Source: Pseudonocardiales bacterium (GTDB taxonomy: Bacteria; Actinomycetota; Actinomycetes; Mycobacteriales; Jatrophihabitantaceae). Taken from it: a stretch of 23,282 bases of DNA. The stretch spans positions 1 to 23,282 of the forward strand of contig JAVEEO010000226.1 in assembly GCA_030840415.1 (NCBI GenBank). Reading direction: 5' to 3'. Below the pieces are notes generated by a model that searched no databases, was not told where the DNA came from, and worked only from the letters and a program-made list of their open reading frames with translations. Every line of letters starts with the position of its first letter. Positions within the stretch are counted from its first letter, which is position 1. Positions 7,189-14,239 of this stretch are shown one piece after another. A program made the position numbers and the translations under genes.

Positions 7189-8121
7189 TCAGCCGAGGCT
7201 GCTGGCCGAGAACGTGTCGCAGCCCTTGGGGTCGCCGCCCTTGTAGCCGGTGTCGAACCACTTCTGCCGCTGCGCCGACGAGCCGTGGGTGAACTTGCTC
7301 TGGTCGACCCCGCCGCTGCCGAGGTGGGACTGGATCCAGTCGTCGCCGATCCGGCCGGCGGTGTCGAGGGCGGCGGTGATGTCGGCCTGGGTGAGGTTCT
7401 CGATGAACGGCCGGCCGTTGGCCGCCGGCACCGTGGTGGCGTGGTTGGCCCAGACGCCGGCGAAGCAGTCGGCCTGCAGCTCCAGCCGTACCGAGTCCGA
7501 GTTGGCCCCGGTCTTGCGGTCGATCTTGTCCGAGATGCCCAGCAGATCCTGGACATGGTGGCCGTACTCGTGGGCCAGCACGTAGGCGTTGACGAACGCG
7601 CCGCCGGTGGCACCGAACTGGGTCTTGAGCTCGTCGAAGAAGGACAGGTCGATGTAGACCTTCTTGTCGGCCGGGCAGTAGAACGGCCCGACGCCGGAGT
7701 CCGCCGCACCGCAGCCGGTGCTGGTCTGTCCGGTGAAGAACACCGTCGGCACCTTGGTGTACCGGGTGCCCTCCTTGGGCAGCTGGGCGGCCCAGAACGC
7801 CTGCACCGAGTCGATGTCGGCGACGATCGCGCAGTCCGAGCGCGCGTTGGCGTCCGCGCCGGTCTTGCAACTGCTGGACAGTTCGGTGTTGTCGACGGTG
7901 CTGGGGTTCGAGCCCTGGCCGAGGCTGCTCAGCCCACCGGGCAGCGCGCCGGTCGAACTGCCGCCACCGCCGCCCAGGACGTTGAACAGCACCACCACTA
8001 TCAACCCGACCAACCCCAGGCCGCCACCGCCGACTGCCAGGCCACCCCGGCCCATGCCGCCACCGCCCCGGGCGTCCTGCACCTGCGAGGTGTCCAGCTG
8101 GGCGTCGTCGTTGAACTGCAT
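7189..8121 (-). CDS. Membrane-anchored neutral zinc metallopeptidase, YpfJ family
   Basis: The product has 310 residues from the ATG at 8119-8121; a longer reading from 8205 lacks family character. The LDTSQVQDARG N-terminus is typical of the YpfJ/KPN_02809 family. A Gly-rich stretch precedes one membrane segment (about residues 31-49, GGGGLGLVGLIVVVLFNVL), then a Gly/Ser linker and an outside catalytic domain. The zinc site HEYGH lies at H184-H188 (AYVLAHEYGHHVQDLLG), with E214 in LELQADCFAG as likely third ligand. Paired cysteines (C85/C97, C137/C149) suggest disulfides outside the membrane. The substrate is unknown for the family. It is a monocistronic - strand gene, divergent from the ABC-F gene and convergent with the small secreted protein. 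Confidence 0.92.
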   Translation of the reverse strand: MQFNDDAQLDTSQVQDARGGGGMGRGGLAVGGGGLGLVGLIVVVLFNVLGGGGGSSTGALPGGLSSLGQGSNPSTVDNTELSSSCKTGADANARSDCAIVADIDSVQAFWAAQLPKEGTRYTKVPTVFFTGQTSTGCGAADSGVGPFYCPADKKVYIDLSFFDELKTQFGATGGAFVNAYVLAHEYGHHVQDLLGISDKIDRKTGANSDSVRLELQADCFAGVWANHATTVPAANGRPFIENLTQADITAALDTAGRIGDDWIQSHLGSGGVDQSKFTHGSSAQRQKWFDTGYKGGDPKGCDTFSASSLG

Positions 8122-8236
8122 CGTCCACCATCCGGCGTCGGGTGGTCCCCCTTGCTGGAGCCACCGGCTTTGACCGAACGCTACCCGGCCGCAAGCGCCG
8201 CGCACGCTACCGGACGTCCGGGCGCCGGAGTTGCGG

Positions 8237-8271
8237 TAATCTGATCAGACGTGAGCACCGTTCCGCGCTGA
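8237..8271 (+). promoter_or_regulatory. Possible leaderless promoter and six-codon leader frame upstream of the ABC-F gene
   Basis: TAATCT (8237-8242) fits the actinobacterial -10 consensus TANNNT. Eight bases later a GTG (8251) begins the frame VSTVPR, ending in TGA (8269-8271), 52 bp before the ABC-F start. The spacing fits a leaderless transcript whose first codon is this GTG. The -35 region is weak, and no convincing terminator/antiterminator pair follows. The site lies in the 202-bp divergent gap 8122-8323, which must also hold the metallopeptidase promoter. Confidence 0.35.
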
Positions 8272-8323
8272 GCCCGGCCCCTGTGCCTCCGCCTGTCAGC
8301 CCTGAACCCGAAAGTGCTTATCC

Positions 8324-9928
8324 ATGATCACCGCGACCGACCTCGAACTGCGCGCCGGTGCGCGCATCCTGCTCGAGCCCACCACGCTTCGGGTGCAGCC
8401 CGGTGACCGGATCGGCCTGGTCGGGCGAAACGGTGCCGGCAAGACCACCAGCCTGAAGGTGCTGGCCGGCGAGACGCTGCCACACGGCGGCAAGGTCAGC
8501 AGCAACTCGCCGGTCGGTTACCTGCCGCAGGACCCCCGGACCGGCGACCTGGAACAGACCGCGGGGGACCGGGTGCTGTCCGCGCGTGGGCTGGACGCCA
8601 TTCTGCGCGAGCTCAACGAGGTCGGCCTGCGGTTGGCCGAGGAGCACGAGGACGAGGCGCTGGTCCGCAAGTACGGCCAGCTCGAGGAGCGGTTCTCCTC
8701 GCTCGGCGGCTATGCGGCCGAGGCCGAGGCGTCCCGGATCTGCTCGCACCTGGGACTGCCCGAACGGGTGCTGGCCCAGCCGCTGGGCACCCTGTCCGGC
8801 GGGCAGCGCCGGCGCATCGAGCTGGCCCGGATCCTGTTCGCCGACTCGGCCGGTGAGCCGACCACGCTGTTGCTGGACGAGCCGACCAACCACCTCGACG
8901 CCGACTCGATCACCTGGTTGCGGGACTTCCTCAAGGGCCACCGCGGCGGCCTGATCGTCATCAGCCACGATGTCGAGCTGCTCGACGCGGTCGTGAACAA
9001 GGTCTGGTACTTGGATGCCAACCGCTCCAACATCGACATCTACAACGTCGGCTGGAAGGCCTACCTCAAGCAGCGCGAGGCCGACGAGCGCCGCCGGCAC
9101 CGCGAGCGGGCCAACGCCGAGCGCAAGATCGACCAGCTGCGAGGTCAGGCCGACAAGATGCGGGCCAAGGCCACCAAGGCCAGGGCCGCCCAGCAGATGC
9201 TGCGCCGCGCCGACGCGCTCAACGCCGGCCTGGCCGAGGTGCGGGTGCACGACAAGGTGGCCCGGCTGCGCTTTCCCGACCCCGCTCCGTGCGGGCGCAC
9301 CCCGCTGACCGCCGAGGGCCTGTCGAAGTCCTACGGCTCGCTGGAGGTGTTCACCGATGTCGGGCTGGCCGTCGACCGGGGCACCCGGGTGGTGGTGCTG
9401 GGGTTGAACGGTGCCGGCAAGACCACCTTGCTGCGGTTGCTGGCCGGCGCTGAGACCCCGGACACCGGCGAGGTGGCACCGGGGCATGGTCTGCGGCTGG
9501 GCTACTACGCCCAGGAGCACGAGACCCTGGACACCGAGCGCACCGTGCTGGAGAACATGCGCAGTGCCGCCCCGGACCCGGCCGACCTGCAGCTGCGCAG
9601 CGTGCTGGGCGCCTTCCTGTTCTCCGGCGAGGACGTCGACAAGCCGGCCGGCGTGCTGTCCGGCGGGGAGAAGACCCGGCTGGCGCTGGCGATGCTGGTG
9701 ACCAGTGCCGCCAACGTGCTGCTGCTGGACGAGCCCACCAACAACCTCGACCCGGCCAGCCGCGAGCAGGTGCTGGACGCGCTGCGCCGCTACGCCGGTG
9801 CCATCGTCCTGGTGACCCACGACGAGGGAGCGGTCCAGGCCCTCAATCCGGACAAGGTGATCCTGCTGCCCGATGGCGTCGAGGACTCCTGGAGCGCCGA
9901 CCTCGCCGACCTGATCGCGCTGGCCTGA
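8324..9928 (+). CDS. ABC-F family ribosome-associated ATPase
   Basis: A 534-residue protein with two ABC domains and no membrane segments. The first domain has Walker A GRNGAGKTT (about 35-43), signature LSGGQRRR and Walker B LLLDEPTNHLD. The second has GLNGAGKTT, LSGGEKTR and LLLDEPTNNLD. Between them (about 245-300) is a charged helical linker rich in Arg, Lys, Glu and Ala, the position of the tRNA-contacting linker in ABC-F proteins. The family acts on ribosomes as translation factors or antibiotic-resistance proteins. M. tuberculosis Rv1473, its likely counterpart by neighbourhood, is annotated as macrolide-related and I recall it as a WhiB7-regulated gene. The ribosome-binding site is weak (GAAAG, about 8310). 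An exporter role is excluded by the lack of a membrane domain. Confidence 0.93.
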   Translation: MITATDLELRAGARILLEPTTLRVQPGDRIGLVGRNGAGKTTSLKVLAGETLPHGGKVSSNSPVGYLPQDPRTGDLEQTAGDRVLSARGLDAILRELNEVGLRLAEEHEDEALVRKYGQLEERFSSLGGYAAEAEASRICSHLGLPERVLAQPLGTLSGGQRRRIELARILFADSAGEPTTLLLDEPTNHLDADSITWLRDFLKGHRGGLIVISHDVELLDAVVNKVWYLDANRSNIDIYNVGWKAYLKQREADERRRHRERANAERKIDQLRGQADKMRAKATKARAAQQMLRRADALNAGLAEVRVHDKVARLRFPDPAPCGRTPLTAEGLSKSYGSLEVFTDVGLAVDRGTRVVVLGLNGAGKTTLLRLLAGAETPDTGEVAPGHGLRLGYYAQEHETLDTERTVLENMRSAAPDPADLQLRSVLGAFLFSGEDVDKPAGVLSGGEKTRLALAMLVTSAANVLLLDEPTNNLDPASREQVLDALRRYAGAIVLVTHDEGAVQALNPDKVILLPDGVEDSWSADLADLIALA

Positions 9929-9931
9929 CAC

Positions 9932-9966
9932 CGCCCGGCGGCGCCGCGCGAACCCGGGCGTGCCGA
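9932..9966. repeat. Copy 1 of a 35-bp palindromic repeat, possible terminator
   Basis: CGCCCGG (9932-9938) and CCGGGCG (9954-9960) form a 7-bp stem around 15 nt, three bases after the ABC-F stop. A second copy with the same arms, the same 15-nt loop length and 28 of 35 identical positions is at 11220-11254. The position is consistent with a terminator for the ABC-F gene. The rest of the 196-bp gap (9929-10124) holds GC-rich sequence and a short TTTGC-GT-GCAAA palindrome at 10061-10072, but no clear promoter. Confidence 0.5.
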
Positions 9967-10124
9967 GCGGCGCCGGCCGGCAGCGGCCAGCATCGGCCGC
10001 ATCACGCAGACCTGACGCCCGTACCCATTGCTATGCGGTGGCCAGCCTGCTAGCAAGGTGTTTGCGTGCAAAAAGGATCACTGCGCTTTGCGCTGGGCTG
10101 CGTTATCCAATGAGAGGACTGACG

Positions 10125-10340
10125 GTGGCTGATCTGAAGAAGGGCGCCCGCATCACGGGGTCCGACCGGAACAAGTTGGCGGTCGAAGTGAAGAAGCAGT
10201 ACGAGAAGGGTCGCAGCATCCGCGAACTGGCGGACAGCCATGGCCGTTCCTACGGCTTCATCCACCGGCTGCTGAGCGAGAACGAGGTGTCGCTGCGCAG
10301 CCGGGGCGGTGCCACCCGGGGAAAGAAGAACTCCTCCTGA
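10125..10340 (+). CDS. Small helix-turn-helix DNA-binding protein
   Basis: A 71-residue basic protein from the GTG at 10125, chosen because GAGAGGA (10112-10118) is well placed and homologues as I recall begin MA(D/E)xLKKG. An in-frame ATG at 10110 would add five residues but lacks a ribosome-binding site. The segment RSIRELADSHGRSYGFIHRLLSENEVSLR reads as a helix-turn-helix. The C-terminus GGATRGKKNSS is basic and flexible. Comparable genes follow the ABC-F gene in other actinobacteria (M. tuberculosis Rv1473A). A regulatory role is inferred from the fold only, and the target is unknown. Its stop overlaps the proposed CTG start of the next gene. Confidence 0.85.
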   Translation: MADLKKGARITGSDRNKLAVEVKKQYEKGRSIRELADSHGRSYGFIHRLLSENEVSLRSRGGATRGKKNSS

Positions 10341-11158
10341 CGCCGGGAACCGGCCACCGGCCGACCGAGGTTCCGGCGCTCGCCGGGTTCTCGGTCGAGC
10401 TGTCGCAGGCCGATCAGGTCGCCACCTTCACCCTGAACCGGCCGGCCAAGCGCAATGCCCAGAACCCGCTCACCTGGGCCTGGCTGGGCCGAACGGTCAA
10501 CGCGCTGCCCGGCACGGTCCGGGTGCTGGTGGTGCGCGGCGAGGGGCCGTCCTTCTCCGCGGGCCTGGACCGGCAGATGTTCACCGCAAAGGGTCTCGCG
10601 GGCATCGAGGGGATTCCGAGCGTGCTGGAGCTGGCCGGTTTCGGCCACGAGGAGGCCAGCGCCGAGATCGCCGGCTACCAGCACGGCCTCGGCGTCTTCG
10701 CCCGTCCCGGGTTGGTCAGCCTCGCGTTGGTGCAGGGGCACGCGGTCGGGGCCGGCTTCCAGCTGAGCCTGGCCTGCGACGTCCGGATCGCCGCCGAGGA
10801 CGCCCAGTTCACCATGGCCGAGGTGAGCCTGGGCCTGGTACCGGATCTGGGCGGCACCAAGCGGCTGCTCGAGCTGGTCGGCTACTCCCGGGCCGCCGAG
10901 ATCTGCCTGACCGCGCGCCGGGTGGACGCGGCCGAGGCGCTGCGGATCGGCTTGGTGAGCGCGGTGGTGGCCCCGGACGAACTGGCCGGGGCGGGGGAGC
11001 GGTTCGTGTCCCGGATCCTGGAGCAGCCGGCCGCGGCGGTGGCCGAGACCAAGGCGCTGCTGCTGGCGGCCGCCAACCGGACCCAGACCGAGCAGGAGCG
11101 CGCCGAGCGGGAGGCGCAGCACCGCCAGTTGCGGGCGCTGGCCGGCCTCGCTGAGTAA
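10337..11158 (+). CDS. Enoyl-CoA hydratase/isomerase family protein with apparent CTG start
   Basis: The crotonase fold is clear: VATFTLNRPAKRNAQNPLTW, VRGEGPSFSAGLDRQMF, the oxyanion-hole segment VQGHAVGAGFQLSLACDVRIAAED, and MAEVSLGLVPDLGGTKRL with the family's catalytic-region glutamate and aspartate. The homologous frame extends upstream of the first GTG (10523), but no ATG, GTG or TTG lies in it. CTG at 10337-10339 overlaps the HTH stop (CTGA) and is preceded by GAAAGAAG (10321-10328). It gives 273 residues, a normal length. A start at 10523 would delete the first part of the CoA-binding fold. The substrate is not predictable. A gene of this family (echA12, Rv1472) is near the ABC-F gene in M. 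tuberculosis. Confidence 0.87.
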   Translation: MTPGTGHRPTEVPALAGFSVELSQADQVATFTLNRPAKRNAQNPLTWAWLGRTVNALPGTVRVLVVRGEGPSFSAGLDRQMFTAKGLAGIEGIPSVLELAGFGHEEASAEIAGYQHGLGVFARPGLVSLALVQGHAVGAGFQLSLACDVRIAAEDAQFTMAEVSLGLVPDLGGTKRLLELVGYSRAAEICLTARRVDAAEALRIGLVSAVVAPDELAGAGERFVSRILEQPAAAVAETKALLLAAANRTQTEQERAEREAQHRQLRALAGLAE

Positions 11159-11219
11159 CCGCCGCATAACCGCCGGGTCGCGCCGTCCCTGCCGCGTTTG
11201 CGCTGGCAGCGAATTGGGG

Positions 11220-11254
11220 CGCCCGGCGGCCCCCGGCGTGTCCGGGCGTGCGGA
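11220..11254. repeat. Copy 2 of the 35-bp palindromic repeat
   Basis: CGCCCGG (11220-11226), a 15-nt loop, then CCGGGCG (11242-11248) and TGC, matching 9932-9966 at 28 of 35 positions. It sits 61 bp after the enoyl-CoA hydratase stop and just upstream of a -10-like GATAAT (11253-11258) in front of the exporter gene. It may act as a terminator for the preceding unit. Confidence 0.5.
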
Positions 11255-11275
11255 TAATCGAGCCGTGATGACGCG

Positions 11276-13192
11276 ATGATGCCCGGCGCCGGCAACTACT
11301 CGGTGATGCGCTCGATGCGCCGGGACTCGACGCTGTCCAAGCGGCCGCTGCGGGCCGGCACCGCCCGCCGGGTGATCGCCTTCGCCAAGCCGTACAAGCT
11401 CGAACTGCTGCTGTTCCTGGTGATGATCGTGCTGGACGCGCTGATCGGGGTGGCCACCCCGGTGCTGGCCGGCCGGGTGATCAACGAGATCACCGGCAAC
11501 GGCGAGGTGCGGGTGGTGGTCTGGATCGCGGTGTTCATCGCCGGGCTCGCGGTCGTCGACGCCATCCTGTCGCTGGCCCAGCGGTGGTACTCGTCCCGGA
11601 TCGGGGAGGGTCTGATCTTCGACCTGCGCACCGGGGTGTTCGACCACATCCAGCGGATGCCGCTGGCGTTCTTCACCCGCACCCAGACCGGGGCGCTGGT
11701 CAGCCGGCTCAACAGCGACGTGCTCGGCGCCCAGCAGGCCTTCACCTCCACCCTGTCGGGCCTGGTGAGCAACGTGGTCAGCCTGGTGTTCACCGCGGCG
11801 GTGATGTTCACGTTGTCCTGGCAGATCACCGCGCTGGCGCTGGTGCTGCTGCCGGTGTTCGTGCTGCCGGCCAAGCGGGTCGGCGCCACCCTGCAGGTCA
11901 TCACCCGGGAGTCCTACGGGCTGAACGCCTCGATGAACGCCACTATGACCGAGCGGTTCAACGTGTCCGGGGCGCTGCTGGTCAAGCTGTTCGGCAAGCC
12001 GGCGGAGGAGTCGGCGTCCTTCAGTTCGCGGGCCGCCCGGGTCCGCGACATCGGCATCCGGTCGGCGATGTACGGCCGCACCCTGTTCGCCGCGCTGAGC
12101 CTGGTGGCCAGCCTGGCCCAGGCGCTGGTCTACGGCCTGGGCGGCTACTACGCACTCACCGGTCAGCTGTCCACCGGCACCGTGGTCACCCTGGCGCTGC
12201 TGTTGTCGCGGCTTTACGGGCCGTTGATGCAACTGTCCAACATCCGGGTCGACGTGATGAGCGCGCTGGTCAGCTTCGACCGGGTGTTCGAGGTGCTCGA
12301 CCTGGCGCCGCTGATCGACGACGCCCCGGACGCGGTGCCGATCGACCCGGCCGCCTCCACGATCGAGTTCGACGATGTGTGGTTCTCCTACCCCAGCGCC
12401 TCCGAGGTCTCGCTGGCCTCGCTGGAGGACGTCGCGGTGCTGGACCAGACCCCGAGCCAGGACGTGCTGCGCGGGGTCAGCTTCACCGCCGCGGCCGGGC
12501 AGATGATCGCGCTGGTCGGGCCGTCCGGGGCGGGCAAGACCACCATCAGCCAGCTGGTGCCGAGGATCTACGACGTCCGCTCCGGCGCGGTGCGGATCGG
12601 CGGCCAGGACGTCCGGAGCGTCACCCAGCAGTCGCTGCGCGACGTGATCGGGGTGGTCAGCCAGGACGCCCACCTGTTCCACGACACCATCGCCAACAAC
12701 CTGCGCTACGCCCGGCCGGCCGCCACCGACGCCGAGCTGTGGCAGGCGTTGCGCGCGGCCAACATCGCCGACAAGATCGCCGAGCTGCCCGACCAGCTCG
12801 AGACGGTGGTCGGCGATCGTGGTTACCGGCTCTCCGGCGGGGAGAAGCAGCGGATCGCGATCGCCCGGCTGCTGCTCAAGGCCCCGCCGATCGTGATCCT
12901 GGACGAGGCCACCGCGCACCTGGACTCGGAGAGCGAACGGGCGGTGCAGCTGGCCCTGTCGGTGGCCCTGGAGCGGCGCACCTCGCTGGTGATCGCGCAC
13001 CGGCTGTCCACCATCCGGGCCGCCGACCAGGTGCTGGTGATCGACGACGGCCGGATCGTGGAGTCCGGCACCCACGACGAGCTGCTGCGGGCCGGCGGCC
13101 TGTATGCCGAGCTGTACCGCACCCAGTTCGCGGTGCGGCACACCGACGAGGTCGCCCTCGAATCCGACGAGGACGTCGAGGTCGTCAGCTAG
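11276..13192 (+). CDS. ABC exporter, fused permease and ATPase
   Basis: A 638-residue type IV (ABCB-like) half-transporter. The N-terminal half (about 35-330) has six hydrophobic helices, for example LLLFLVMIVLDALIGVA and VVWIAVFIAGLAVVDAIL. The ATPase domain has Walker A GPSGAGKTT (415-423), signature LSGGE (519-523), and ILDEATAHLD. About 20 extra residues (SASEVSLASLEDVAVL) separate the first two ATPase strands, a feature I recall in actinobacterial members. The start is ATG 11276 or 11279; no ribosome-binding site is visible, but GATAAT at 11253-11258 could give a near-leaderless mRNA. The substrate is unknown. It presumably homodimerises, since no intact partner gene is adjacent. A decayed copy of part of its ATPase domain lies at 13821-13899. 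Confidence 0.93.
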   Translation: MMPGAGNYSVMRSMRRDSTLSKRPLRAGTARRVIAFAKPYKLELLLFLVMIVLDALIGVATPVLAGRVINEITGNGEVRVVVWIAVFIAGLAVVDAILSLAQRWYSSRIGEGLIFDLRTGVFDHIQRMPLAFFTRTQTGALVSRLNSDVLGAQQAFTSTLSGLVSNVVSLVFTAAVMFTLSWQITALALVLLPVFVLPAKRVGATLQVITRESYGLNASMNATMTERFNVSGALLVKLFGKPAEESASFSSRAARVRDIGIRSAMYGRTLFAALSLVASLAQALVYGLGGYYALTGQLSTGTVVTLALLLSRLYGPLMQLSNIRVDVMSALVSFDRVFEVLDLAPLIDDAPDAVPIDPAASTIEFDDVWFSYPSASEVSLASLEDVAVLDQTPSQDVLRGVSFTAAAGQMIALVGPSGAGKTTISQLVPRIYDVRSGAVRIGGQDVRSVTQQSLRDVIGVVSQDAHLFHDTIANNLRYARPAATDAELWQALRAANIADKIAELPDQLETVVGDRGYRLSGGEKQRIAIARLLLKAPPIVILDEATAHLDSESERAVQLALSVALERRTSLVIAHRLSTIRAADQVLVIDDGRIVESGTHDELLRAGGLYAELYRTQFAVRHTDEVALESDEDVEVVS

Positions 13193-13213
13193 CGTGGGCT
13201 TCGCATGGACGAT

Positions 13214-13251
13214 ATTCGGGTCTGTTTCAGACCTGAATTCGGGTCTATCAT
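13214..13251 (+). promoter_or_regulatory. Promoter and operator of the toxin-antitoxin pair
   Basis: TATCAT (13246-13251) is a good -10 box, six bases before the antitoxin ATG, so the transcript is probably leaderless. The core promoter is covered by repeats. ATTCGGGTCT occurs at 13214-13223 and 13237-13246, and GGTCTG-TTT-CAGACC (13219-13233) is an inverted repeat. A near-palindrome, AGACCTGAATTCGGGTCT, lies at 13229-13246. Such sites are expected for autorepression by a Phd/YefM antitoxin complex. The binding itself is inferred. Confidence 0.7.
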
Positions 13252-13257
13252 TTAACC

Positions 13258-13536
13258 ATGCAGACGACCTCGTTGTCGGACTTGAAGGCGCACCTCTCGG
13301 AGTACGCCGAGCGTGCGGAGCTGGAACACGAGCAGTACACCATCACCCGCAACGGCCGGCCGGCGGTCGTGCTGGTATCGGCTGATGAGTGGGAGTCGAT
13401 GCAGGAGACCCTGTTCTGGCTCTCGCAGCCGGGGATCCATGAAGACATCGCCGAGGCTGAGGCCGACATCGTGGCAGGTCGCGTCTACGACGAGGCCCAG
13501 CTCCGCCAGGCGTTGAATCTGCCGCCGCGACGGTGA
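13258..13536 (+). CDS. Type II antitoxin, Phd/YefM family
   Basis: A 92-residue protein. The N-terminal DNA-binding part SLSDLKAHLSEYAERAE, followed by YTITRNGRPAVVLVSADEWESMQETLFWL, is the Phd/YefM pattern. The acidic C-terminal part (HEDIAEAEADIVAGRVYDEAQLRQAL) would wrap the toxin. It neutralises the RelE-type toxin encoded next and, by family knowledge, autorepresses the operon. No ribosome-binding site precedes the ATG, consistent with the leaderless promoter at 13246-13251. The stop overlaps the toxin's GTG start. Confidence 0.92.
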   Translation: MQTTSLSDLKAHLSEYAERAELEHEQYTITRNGRPAVVLVSADEWESMQETLFWLSQPGIHEDIAEAEADIVAGRVYDEAQLRQALNLPPRR

Positions 13537-13814
13537 CCCGCGGTGCGCCGGAGTGCCGGACGGTGCTTACCGCCGCCGCGCTGCGAAGCCTGCAGGCGGT
13601 CCCGCCCCGGGTTGCCGAGCCGCTGGTGGCCTTCGTGTTCGGCGGCCTGGCCGAGGAGCCGAAGCGCCGCGGCAAGCCGTTGCGAGGCGAGTTGGCCGGC
13701 CAGTGGACCGCGCGGCGCGGGGACTACCGCATCGTCTATCGACTCGACGACGAGACCAAGACGATGTACGTCCTGAAGATCGCCGGCCGCGCGGACGTGT
13801 ACCGCTCTCGGTGA
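13533..13814 (+). CDS. Type II toxin, RelE/ParE superfamily
   Basis: A 93-residue basic protein starting at GTG 13533, overlapping the antitoxin stop (GTGA). The C-terminal block GKPLRGELAGQWTARRGDYRIVYRLDDETKTMYVLKIAGRADVYR is the RelE/ParE fold signature with its basic strand residues (R-R-G-D-Y-R-I-V-Y). RelE members cleave mRNA on the ribosome, while ParE members poison gyrase. The Phd/YefM-type partner favours RelE-like mRNA cleavage, but the sequence alone does not settle it. It appears intact. Confidence 0.9.
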   Translation: MTRGAPECRTVLTAAALRSLQAVPPRVAEPLVAFVFGGLAEEPKRRGKPLRGELAGQWTARRGDYRIVYRLDDETKTMYVLKIAGRADVYRSR

Positions 13815-13820
13815 CTTTTG

Positions 13821-13899
13821 GCGGATCGCAAACGCCCGGCTGCTGCTCTAGGCACTCCGTCCGTGATCCTGGCGCCCTTGCACTCGGACAGCGAGAGGC
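13821..13899 (+). pseudogene. Relic of an ABC exporter ATPase domain
   Basis: This stretch aligns with 12850-12940 of the intact exporter gene. By eye 45 of 53 positions match across the part coding for RIAIARLLLKAPPIVIL. A 1-base gap shifts the frame, a TAG appears where the leucine-rich stretch ends, and about 12 bp covering the Walker B/D-loop are lost before a match to DSESER resumes. No upstream or downstream remainder of the gene is visible. It is therefore a decayed fragment of a duplicate or sister exporter, lying just after the toxin-antitoxin pair. Confidence 0.7.
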
Positions 13900-13916
13900 G
13901 TCCACCCCTAGAGCGA

Positions 13917-14216
13917 TCAGGCAGAGACGCGCTGGGGCGCGGGGTGTACCTCGGCGGGTGTTCGAGCAGCGGTGGCTTCGGCAATCAGCTGAGCGGCACG
14001 CTGGTGCGACAACCCGAGCATCGTTCCCACATCACGCACGGTCAGTCCCAGTTCCGACAGCGTCAACGCCGCCGTTCGAGCCTCCTCAGCAGCCTCGGCC
14101 TGTGAGCGTGCTGCCTGCTCGCGCAGCAGCGCGGCTCGGGTCCAGTGCTCATGGGCCACCGCGGGGAAGACGATGTCGGCCTTCAATTCGAATAATTGTG
14201 GATCAACCTGCTCCAT
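13917..14216 (-). CDS. Small HTH protein, HicB-antitoxin-like C-terminal domain
   Basis: A 99-residue protein read from ATG 14214-14216. Residues about 30-60 form an Ala/Glu/Arg-rich helix (LLREQAARSQAEAAEEAR). It is followed by a helix-turn-helix, LGLTVRDVGTMLGLSHQRAAQLI, of the kind found at the C-terminus of actinobacterial HicB-type antitoxins. The beta-strand HicB domain that normally precedes it is absent, so this is either truncated or a stand-alone DNA-binding protein. No HicA toxin is adjacent. It starts 23 bp after the ROK gene stop on the same strand but has no clear ribosome-binding site. Its 5' end is locally AT-rich. Function is unproven. Confidence 0.6.
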   Translation of the reverse strand: MEQVDPQLFELKADIVFPAVAHEHWTRAALLREQAARSQAEAAEEARTAALTLSELGLTVRDVGTMLGLSHQRAAQLIAEATAARTPAEVHPAPQRVSA

Positions 14217-14239
14217 GACGACGTGGCCGCGCGGGACAT

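Noticed and set aside
8122..8205. Upstream extension of the metallopeptidase (28 more residues)
   Set aside because: The added residues have no signal or family similarity, whereas MQFNDDAQLDTSQVQD is the typical family N-terminus.
8318..9931. 537-codon - strand frame opposite the ABC-F gene
   Set aside because: It mirrors the ABC-F gene almost end to end and has low-complexity composition with no recognisable fold.
10250..13141. Very long open frame on the - strand (963 codons) opposite the enoyl-CoA hydratase and exporter
   Set aside because: It is antisense to two genes with clear family motifs, and its translation is Arg/Gly/His/Gln-rich without any domain; this is a GC-bias shadow.
13818..14105. 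+ strand 95-codon frame beginning in the ATPase relic
   Set aside because: Its start is the decayed ABC fragment in a shifted frame and the rest is antisense to the small HTH gene; not a credible gene.
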